64,000 nucleotides of DNA from Chionoecetes opilio (taxonomy: Eukaryota > Arthropoda > Malacostraca > Decapoda > Majidae). The stretch spans positions 178,501 to 242,500 of the forward strand of contig JACEEZ010021706.1 in the NCBI GenBank assembly GCA_016584305.1, written 5' to 3'. Under the pieces are notes generated by a model, which was given only the letters and a program-made list of their open reading frames with translations, was not told the DNA's origin and made no database searches. Both the position numbers and the translations under genes were made by a program. The number at the start of each line of letters is the position of its first letter. The first letter of the stretch is position 1. This document shows, in pieces, positions 55,015 to 64,000 of this stretch.

Positions 55015-55708
55015 TGGCTCACAAAACGCACTATATCGAACCTTTCCCTTCTGTTACGAGTCTTGTGTCCTGTGTTCTGGTGTTACAGCCTCACGTGGTC
55101 TTTCAATAACCTGATTAGCCTCACGCGAGTGGTATAATAAGAAGCTGAGCGGCGTCCTGTCAATGCTCGCACGCTCAGGCAAAGAGTACAGCTTCCGTTC
55201 CCGCGCTGAACCCACGACCAACTGAGGCGAGCGGAGTGGTAGAGAGTGGTGATGATGAGGAGAGAGGGAGGGACATACAAGCCTCCCACTCCCTACCTCA
55301 CTCCTCTCCCTCCCACTCCATCCCTACTCCTCTCCCTGCCCTCCCTAGCTTGGTTGTCGCGGTATATACAGTGCAGTGACTAATTTTTACCTCTGCGTCT
55401 ACTGGAATCATCGGGACGTCCTCCTCTCTCATCACAAGCCATTTCCTTCCTGCAAGATCTTATGGCTTCCCTGTTAACGTTAAGCTCACCATCGCTAAGC
55501 AACATAGGCACAACACCCGCCTCCCTGCCACTACTAAATATAGATCACTAGCACCTCCCACGCCTATAGTCAGGTGAAGCATGTATTTCTGATCCCCGCG
55601 TGAGATGATGAGACGAAAAACCGGACGATAACACCTGATATATATTGTATTTTAACTGTTTTTAGGTTAGCTTACGTTAAAATACTGGGGGGTTTTATAC
55701 AGCCACGG

Positions 55709-55709
55709 T

Positions 55710-55750
<41 letters not shown>

Positions 55751-55778
55751 GTGTGTGTGTGGGTGTGTGTGTGGGTGG
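55709..55778. repeat. (GT)n microsatellite
   Basis: GT run with GGGT interruptions. Confidence 0.95.
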
Positions 55779-55855
55779 CAGGCACTCAATCATCAAGGAG
55801 TCATGTGCTTGCCAAATGATGATGGTGTGATGACGTTTTCACAGCAAACTTTACA

Positions 55856-55920
55856 GAAGAACATCAGAAAATAAGGAAGCTACAAGAGGTTGTGAAACCT
55901 ACACGTGGTAGTTCCTGTTA
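55856..55920 (-). mobile_element. LINE family A 3' tail
   Basis: AGAACATCAGAAAATAAGGA and CCTACACGTGGTAGTTCCTG on the plus strand. Confidence 0.8.
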
Positions 55921-56224
55921 AACTTGGCAGGAATAAACCCCTTCTCGCGCCCACCCTTCCTCATGGACACGTCACGGGCGGCGTGGGCGGGCCAGGCGGG
56001 GGAGGAGTGGGGGGGGGGAGTGAAAGAGGGGAGGAGGGGGCAAGGAGGGGAGGGGGGGGGCTTCCACAACAAATCGTCACGCGGAGTTTCGTCACAAAGA
56101 AAAAAATATGGGTTGGCACGCATCACAGCTTTTAGAAACATCCTGTGAACAGAAAAAATGCTGATAATAATAATAAGAAGAATGGAGCCGCAACACACAC
56201 ACACACACACACAGTAGGCCATCA

Positions 56225-56272
56225 CACACACCACCTGTCTCCTTGATACCTCAAGGAGACAGGTGGTGTGTG
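56225..56272. repeat. Perfect 22-bp hairpin with 4-base loop
   Basis: CACACACCACCTGTCTCCTT-GA pairs with TC-AAGGAGACAGGTGGTGTGTG around TACC. Confidence 0.9.
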
Positions 56273-56406
56273 AGGTGGAGCATGAGGTGAGGCACACCTC
56301 AGCTCTACTAACCGAGGCTGAGGCAAAACAAAAAACAATATTAATTAAATAAAGACAGACGGTCGAATTGAGTGAAAAAAAGAATAATCATAAGTCAAAA
56401 TAGTAA

Positions 56407-56519
<113 letters not shown>

Positions 56520-57667
56520 CCCATATGCATCAGGTAATTCCACAAAAGTAATACAACGCTGGTCATAAATCAATAATAATAGTAATAACAATAATAATCA
56601 AGAGATTCTGAAGTAAACTAGTGGCATATCTATCAGTGGGGGACACCTGGGGGGGAGGGGGGGGGGCACTATGGCAAGCGGAGTTCAGGGACATTCCGAT
56701 GCCACATAGAAGGGCATTGCGTCACTACGCCACTGGCTATTGCTGATCTGACGCAATATAAGGTAGAAAGATAACGAGGCAACAGCCATGACTTTGCAGG
56801 GAGGACTAAACAACCTCAAATCACACGTAAGCTCTCCCTCCCTCCCTCCCTCTCCCACTCACAGCGGCGCCGCCAGGACATGGTGACTGGGGTGGCCAAG
56901 GGTGGACACAGATCTAGTGTGGGGTGGCCAGGGCATAGCCATTAAAAATAAATGGTTGAATCTTCATCAGACCTCTCAGATCTGGGGTGGCCAGTAAGAT
57001 TTGAGGGGTTCAGTTCCACCACTGCCCACTCATTCTCCCACACCCTTCCTTCCTCTCTCTCTATTACCTTACGCTGCACAAATATGAAGAACAGCAACAA
57101 TATAAAGCGTTGTTTGGTCAAAAAATCCTCTGCCTCCCAACTGCCTGCCCGGCCCTGCACACACGTCTGTTCTGCCTCCCAGCTGCCCGCACACGCACCC
57201 TCCTTGATCGCTAGCGCGCCCTCGACTATCGCTCGTTCAGGAATACTCAAGCAGGTCAACTCTGGTCAACAGTGCTTCGAAACACTAACCCTTTCCCTTA
57301 TTTCCTTACCACGCCCTTACCTGTTGACCTTTGACCCATAAGTCTTGACCCGTAACGTTATGTAAGTCTTAAATGTTAGGAAATGTGAGTTAGTTACAGT
57401 GTTGGTATAGTTTTGTAGCAGTATTTTAAGCTTATATAGATATTTTAAGCTTATATAGATATTTTAAGCTTATATAGATAGGGTTTGTTAGTGCTTCGAA
57501 CTCGTTAACAGCATCGCAGAGGATCGTTGGCAGGATTTTTTTTTTTTTTTTTTTTTTAGCTACGTAGTTTGTGGGTTGTTAGTTTTAGTAAACCAATAAT
57601 TTTCCTCCCTCCTGCGTGGTCACAGCGTCATGAGTTACTCCCCCTTCTTCCTTCCTATGTCACTGGG

Positions 57668-57812
57668 GCGTCAATAGGAGGTTTTAAAAGGAGGCTAGAC
57701 AGCTTTAGGATGGGGATGAAAGGTGGATGTGTAGGTAGTGTTAAAACAGGAACTACCACGTGTAAGTCTCGCGGTCTCTTGTAGCTTCCTTATGTACTTA
57801 TGTTCTTATGTG
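57668..57812 (+). mobile_element. LINE family A 3' end
   Basis: GGTTTTAAAAGGAGGCTAGA, AGGATGGGGATGAAAGGTGG and ACTACCACGTGTAAGTCTCG with the TTCTTATG tail. Confidence 0.82.
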
Positions 57813-57839
57813 TGGGTGGTCAGGTGTGGAATGTATGCT

Positions 57840-58130
57840 CAGGAGGCAGGTATCAGGTGTGTAGGGTTCATGATCAGGAGATACAAGCTTCAGGTGTGTA
57901 GGGTTCATGATCAGGAGATACAAGCTTCAGGTGTGTAGGGTTCATGATCAGGAGATACAAGCTTCAGGTGTGTGTAGCGTTCATGATCAGGAATACAAGC
58001 TTCAGGTGTGTAGGTCATGATCAGGATACAAGCTTCAGGGTGTAGGGTTCATGGCAGGGATACAAGCTTCAGGTGTGTAGGGTTCATGATCAGGAGATAC
58101 AAGCTTCAGGTGTGTAGGGTTCTAGGAGGG
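57840..58130. repeat. ~37-bp minisatellite, ~7 copies
   Basis: Unit AGGTGTGTAGGGTTCATGAT plus CAGGAGATACAAGCTTC, degrading to the right. Confidence 0.93.
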
Positions 58131-58754
58131 GGTAACCTGGGTAGGGGGGATTACCTAGGGGGGGAGGTTAACTGGGTGGGATGGGGTGTGCTATTTAGGG
58201 TTGGGGGTTACCTGGGTCATGGGGGCTAGGGGGGGTTGCCTGCGAGTCGAGGAAGGTGGAGGCTTTTAAATTTAAAGGGAAATACAGTCAACCAAGAAAC
58301 GTAAAAGGTTGCTGCTTAGTGTGAGGTCAATGTTGACCTCCCCGGGGCGCGATAATCTGCCCCATTACTGACCTCCCTGCCCTGACCGACTACCGAGCCC
58401 CGATGACCAAACCAAACCCCCTCATTAACACTATAGCACTATGGTCTTTTTTTTAAAAGGGCAAAAACCCTTCCCCCTTGTGTTACTGCCTGATTTTATT
58501 GGGAGGGGGGAAACTACCTTTTTTTAAATTTTGTTTATTTTATCTATTAAACCCCTATTATCGGGGTAAACATAGGCATCATTTTAAGCAGGAAATTTTT
58601 TCCCTTTTTAAAAAAAATAGATTATGGCAAAAATATGGATAAAAAAGCTAATAGCTACGGTGAGGGAGGGAGTTACGGGTTAGGACGGCAAAGGTACGCA
58701 ATACGGAAACTTCACAAGCCCCGTCACCACTAAATCAGACCCCAACACCACACC

Positions 58755-59135
58755 ACACACACACACACACACACACACACAACCCCCCACACACACCCAC
58801 ACACCACACCCACACACAACACACACACACACCCCACACAACGACACAAAAACCCCAACATTAAAACCAACACACAACCAACATTCAACACACACACACA
58901 CACTCCTTCACACACACACACACACCACACACACACACAACACACACCACACACACACACTCCCACAACACACACACCCAAACACTCCCTCCCCACACAA
59001 CTCACCACAACACAACACGCCGAAAACCTCCCTCACACACACCGCACACGAACCCTGCCGCACGCCCCCCCCCCCAAATACAACCCGGATGCAAAACAAC
59101 CACACACCACACACACACACCCCACACACACAACA
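58755..59135. repeat. Imperfect (CA)n tract
   Basis: CA/CCA-rich for about 380 bases, poorly conserved. Confidence 0.92.
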
Positions 59136-59674
59136 CCATGACGTTTTGTTTTTTGTAAGTATTCTTCCAAAAGTGGGGACAAGTGTATCTGTTTTAAAGT
59201 CCGCTACTACTATACTACTACTTACTACTACTACTACTATACAACATTAAATCGTATGCAGCCAAAGTCTATGAACGATAGGCAATGTCATAAAAAAATT
59301 CTCTACATTACCCCCTCCCCCCTAGACCATTAACTCCCCTCTCTTCTCTCTCTCTCTCTCTTCCCCTCTCTCTCTCCTCTCTTCTCTCTCTCTCTCTCTC
59401 CTCTCTTTTCTCACACAACACCTTCCCCGATTTAAAAGGCTCAGTCCCAAGGACAAAAATATTTTGGGTTTTGTAGGGTTAGGGATTAATTACAGAGGTA
59501 TTAAGGGGGGTGTAGTATTTAAGAAGAAAAATTTGCTAGAGTATAAAGTAAGGGAAAAACGAGAAATCTAAAGCTAGACTCACAATTTCTAGCGTGGGAG
59601 CAGGTCAAAAAGGGGAGGAAGTAGTAGTAGAGTAATAGTAGTATAGTAGTAGTAGTGTAGTAGAGTAGTGAGCT

Positions 59675-59892
59675 GCAGCAGTTCGTACAAAGTTTTTCGT
59701 ACACCAGTAGTTCGTACAAAAAAATAGTTTTCGTGTCTACTGAAACCTAGTCGTTCGTACACTCAGCTCAGATTTGAACTTGATTATTAGAGTTACGAAA
59801 AGACACCAGGTATGTACAAAAAAACTCAAAATCAGTGTACGAAGCAACTAACAAAACCTGGGTACGAAACAACTTGTGTACGAAACTCCCTG
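59675..59892. mobile_element. MITE with GTTTCGTACACAAGTT ends, copy 2
   Basis: Same core and ends as 53705-53925 with small deletions. Confidence 0.8.
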
Positions 59893-60318
59893 TAACCGTG
59901 TAGTACATAGTAGTATAGATAGTAGTTTGTTTAGTAGTTTTAAAGGGGACGAGGAGGAGGTTTTAGGAGTCGTCAGTGATTCGATTCTACTTCCACACTA
60001 CCACACACACACACACACTACCACACACACACATACACACACACACATCACATGCCTTATCTTATCCACGGGTGCAAGGTAACACGATTGCGATAACTAT
60101 GCATAATCTCCCCCCAAAGTTTGATAAATTTTTGATAGTAAAATGGAACTCTGGATAGGGGCCTTTGCGTCAACCTTCACCCTGCTAGATAAAAGGGTGA
60201 CAGGGCATGCTAACCCACCCCCAGAAAACGTTTACGTGGGGGTTTGAAAATGATGATTCGCTCTTACGCCCATGTGTTTGGAAGGGGGGTAGTACTTTTT
60301 GGCACGCCCTTGAGTATA

Positions 60319-60513
60319 TTTTGTGTGTGTGTTGTTGTGTGTGTTTGGGGTGTGTGTTGTGTGTGTGTGTGTGTGTTTTGTGTGTGGGGTGGGTGTGTGT
60401 GTGTGTTTTGTGTTGTGTTTTGTGTGTGTGTGTGTGTGTGGTGTGTGTTGTGTGTGTGTGTGTTGTGTGTGTGTTTTGTGTGTGGGGTGTGTGTGTGTGT
60501 GTGTGTGTGTGTG

Positions 60514-60546
<33 letters not shown>

Positions 60547-60585
60547 GTTGTGTGTGTGTGTGTGTTTGTGTGTGTGTTTTGGGGG

Positions 60586-60616
<31 letters not shown>

Positions 60617-61014
60617 GTGTGTTGTGTGTGTGGTGTGTGGTGTGTGTGTGTGTGGTGGTGTGTGGGGTGTGGGGTGTGTGTGTGGTGTGTGTGTGTTTGT
60701 GTGTGTGTGTGGGGTGTGTGTGTGTGGTGTGGGTTGTGGTGTTGGGTGTGTTGTGTGTGTGTGGGGTGTGTGTGTTGTGTGTGTGGGGTGTGGTGTGTGT
60801 GTGTGTGTGTTGTGTGTTTTTGTGTGTTGTGTGTGTGGTGTGTGTGTGTTTTGTGTGGTGTGTTTTGTGTGTTGTGTGTTGTGTGTGTGGTGGTTTTGTG
60901 TGTGTGTGTGTGTGGTGTGTGTGGGGTTTTTGTGTGTGTGTGTGTGTGTTGTGTTGTGTGTGTGTGTGGGTGTGTGTGTGTGTGTGGTGGTGTGTTTTGT
61001 GTGTGTGTTTTTGG

Positions 61015-61045
<31 letters not shown>

Positions 61046-61160
61046 GGGTGTGTGTGTGTGTGTGTGTGTTTGTTGTGGTTGTGTGTGTGTGTGTGTGTGA
61101 GTGTGTTGTGTGTGTGTGTGTTTTTGTGTTTTGTGGTGTGTGTGGGTGTGTGTGTGTGCT
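60319..61160. repeat. Long imperfect (GT)n tract
   Basis: About 840 bases of GT with GG/TT slips. It opens spurious Cys-Val repeat frames in three frames. Confidence 0.96.
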
Positions 61161-61367
61161 AGAAGAGTTACTGTATGTATGTGTGTATAACTGTATGTGT
61201 AGGGAAGAAGGGGTGTGTTCTGTTATGAGTGTCTGTCTGTGTGTCTGGTGTAGCTACTTTTTATTAATCTTTTTTATTTAGTTAGTTATTTAGACAGTTA
61301 TAATTACACATATGACTTAAAAGGTGGATAAGATATGGCAGTAAATGTTCAGAAAGCTAAATATTTG

Positions 61368-61371
<4 letters not shown>

Positions 61372-61419
<48 letters not shown>

Positions 61420-61427
61420 CTCTCTCT

Positions 61428-61468
<41 letters not shown>
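61372..61468. repeat. (CT)n microsatellite
   Basis: CT run with a few CCT interruptions, abutting the 32-bp array. Confidence 0.96.
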
Positions 61469-61471
<3 letters not shown>

Positions 61472-61760
61472 TCTTAACCTCTTCCACATCCTTGCAAATT
61501 CCTTCTTAACCTCTTCCACATCCTTGCAAATTCCTTCTTAACCTCTTCCACATCCTTGCAAATTCCTTCTTAACCTCTTCCACATCCTTGCAAATTCCTT
61601 CTTAACCTCTTCCACATCCTTGCAAATTCCTTCTTAACCTCTTCCACATCCTTGCAAATTCCTTCTTAACCTCTTCCACATCCTTGCAAATTCCTTCTTA
61701 ACCTCTTCCACATCCTTGCAAATTCCTTCTTAACCTCTTCCACATCCTTGCAAATTCCTT
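61469..61760. repeat. 32-bp minisatellite, 9 copies
   Basis: Unit CTTCTTAACCTCTTCCACAT plus CCTTGCAAATTC, nearly identical copies, so recent. Confidence 0.97.
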
Positions 61761-62270
61761 CCCATCCTTTCCCTCATTTTGTTGTATCCACTCCTTAATC
61801 TTTCACATCCTAACACCCTATGTCACCCTTCCTATAACCTACCTACACCCTATCCTATCACCCTATATCCTGTCTCCCTTCCTAAACTCTTACGTCTTAT
61901 CCACATTTTCATCCCTTCAAAGCACTTCACTTAACTCACCCGTATCTAACCTCGCGTCCTAGAACTCTCCCTTACATCTATAGGGAAGTTAGTTACCAAG
62001 AGGGCTTTAACACAGTAACTATAAAAGCGCTGTCAAGTTCTGCGTGAAAGAGAAAGAGTCAGAAGGGGTTTCTTTTTAGTGTTCTTGGCGCCGCAGGACC
62101 CAAACAAGGCTTTCCCCCCTTCGCTATAGTGCCTTCAGGTCCTAAGTCCTTACTGTGGCGTCAGGGAAACAGAGGAAAGGCAGACTCATTGAGAAGTGTC
62201 CAAAGGGTGCGTTTTGCGTGCGCCTGTGTTCCTCATTGCCACTCACAGGGCGACACTCGAGATTGGAGGG

Positions 62271-62354
<84 letters not shown>

Positions 62355-62430
62355 CATGAAGGGGAAACAAGGCATCGTGGAGACAAAAGTGAGGCAAGGT
62401 GATCCAGGGAGGTAACGGTCACCCCTATTG

Positions 62431-62490
<60 letters not shown>

Positions 62491-62676
62491 CTCCTCTTCC
62501 CCTCTCCTCTTCTCTCTCTCTTACCTCTCTCTCTCTTTTCTCTTCTCTCTCTATCTCTGTCTCATTTACCATTTCAATTCCTTCCTCTCCTTACCATTTA
62601 ATTTTTTTTTATTTATCTTCGTGCTTTTTCTTTTTCTTTCTCGTTAATTTATTCTACTTTATTTTTTCGCTCCCAC

Positions 62677-62738
<62 letters not shown>

Positions 62739-62884
62739 CAAGCACCGTCTACGCCTCGATTTCAACATCTTAAAGAATAAAAATAGAACTGCTCATTGTA
62801 CCGAGAAGAGGGGATCGAGTTTACAGGGCAAGGAGGTAACACAAAACGAGACTATATATTACCCACATACTCCCTCCTTGGCCC

Positions 62885-62921
<37 letters not shown>

Positions 62922-62948
62922 AGGGCATGCCAACAAGAGCCCATGTGC

Positions 62949-63025
<77 letters not shown>
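62271..63025. repeat. Cluster of (GA)n, (CT)n and (CA)n tracts
   Basis: (GA)n 62271-62350, (CT)n 62432-62486, 62683-62735 and 62950-63026, (CA)n 62888-62920. No gene between them. Confidence 0.95.
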
Positions 63026-63026
<1 letters not shown>

Positions 63027-63029
<3 letters not shown>

Positions 63030-64000
63030 GCCAGGTCACAACAAACACACCTGCGGCCCCATGTGTTTACCTTCGCGGCGCCCCGGCAGGACACAAACAA
63101 TCAAGGCTAAGGGAATATAATTTTTTTCCTTGGCCTTGCAAACACCAGGGAGGGAAAGGGGGAGGGGAAGGGGGAGGGAAAGCAGCATGTCTCTCCTCGC
63201 CTCATACACACCCATCTCGCATCCACATTCCCCTCAACCCATTATCCTAACGCCTCTGCCATCCTCGACGTAGATAAGGAGAGGGAAGGAAGAGGCAGGT
63301 AAGAAAGGACGGGCGGTCGTCACTCCCTTCAGCAATGTCTAAGTCGTTCCCCTCGCACGTCGCACGACCCCTTGCGTCCCCTCCGGCTAGTCTTGGAGGG
63401 GCCACGCCTGCACCCCTGCCTAATAACCCTATAAACCTAGACACCCGCCATTTATATCGTGGCGCTCCTCTAGCCTACCTGCCTGCCTGCACCACGCCCT
63501 CCTGCAGCGGACTGGAGGAGCGACACAGCCTGCAGTAATGCCGTGACGCGGGTGGGCGAGGCGGGCTGGGCAAAGGCAAGGTTCAGGCGGCAACACCTTC
63601 ATTTAATTACCCTGATGACGCCTTTCAGCTCATTACGCGGCGCACCCTTCCTCCCGCCCCTCCACACCCTGCCCTGCCCTGCCCTGGTGCCCGGTGGTCG
63701 CCGCGGTGCGTCCCCGCCAGGCCGTAGGTACTGGCTACTGGGCAATGGGGGAAAGGTGAGACGCTTGGGGCACGGCGGCCGTTGTCCCGTAGGTAGGGCG
63801 GGGAGGCCTAGCCCCAGATAAAACCGGCCTAGTTCTCAAGCATCCTATAGAAAAAAATGATCTAGTGGGGATCATTTGCTTGGGAGAAGATGATATCAAG
63901 GTGGCCAGACGACGCACAATGGCGCCGTAATAAGGGCGTCCCGAGCACCACCACCACCACCACCACCGCCACTAAGGGCCACAATACTGCCATGGCCCCA
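63027..64000. other. GC-rich right end without recognised gene
   Basis: CpG-bearing, GC-rich sequence compared with the rest, ending in a (CAC)n run. Short open frames show no family. It could be promoter or 5' UTR DNA of AGAP or a neighbour (inference only). Confidence 0.3.

Noticed and set aside
60207..61281. Cys/Val-repeat frames of ~300 residues
   Set aside because: Translation of an imperfect (GT)n tract.
63247..63917. Short GC-rich ORFs at the right end
   Set aside because: No family, no splice pattern; probably open by composition.

Overview
The window is nuclear DNA of an arthropod, most likely a malacostracan/decapod crustacean (inference). The reasons are short coding exons with GT-AG introns, proteins that read closest to insect and other arthropod families, a very large load of simple-sequence and minisatellite DNA, and several LINE/SINE/MITE families in both orientations. 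Exon joins were worked out by hand from reading phase, splice consensus and recall of protein families. No search was run.

Two protein genes face each other tail to tail. On the + strand (1..31496) are 17 exons of a molybdo-flavoenzyme, an aldehyde oxidase. The window begins inside it, so the 2Fe-2S domains and most of the FAD domain lie upstream. The visible 940 residues run from the end of the FAD domain to the stop, with a poly(A) signal at 31588. On the - strand (49554 down to 38376) are 10 coding exons of an Arf-GAP of the AGAP/centaurin-gamma family (Drosophila CenG1A): the end of the GTPase-like domain, a split PH domain, an ArfGAP zinc finger, ankyrin repeats and the stop. The P-loop exons were not found and presumably lie beyond 64000. 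A candidate alternative first exon sits at 54969..55014. The two genes share no pathway; molybdoenzyme metabolism and Arf/endosome signalling are simply neighbours. About 6.9 kb of transposon-derived palindromes separates their stop codons.

Introns and flanks are dominated by tandem arrays: 31 bp x ~110 (155..3565), tetranucleotides (7663..8546, 13216..14082), 30 bp x ~158 (14876..19691), 20 bp x ~76 (20393..21912), a polypyrimidine ~20-mer (22316..23770), 41 bp x ~22 (28435..29353), 21 bp x ~27 (39471..40053) and others. Mobile elements include 3' ends of three LINE families, two tRNA-derived SINE families, a TTAA-flanked MITE family (7 copies), a 903-bp TTAA-flanked foldback, TA-flanked Tigger/pogo-like elements, a possible Helitron and several long palindromes.

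The most striking observation is that many arrays are built from splice-junction sequence of the adjacent exon. The 20-bp array after AOX exon 10 repeats the exon's last bases plus its 5' splice site about 76 times. The 30-bp array before the same exon resembles the sequence next to its acceptor. Decoy acceptor or donor copies also occur beside AOX exon 15 and three AGAP exons. From 51.3 to 64 kb I see no confident gene, only low-complexity DNA, MITE copies and a GC-rich end.
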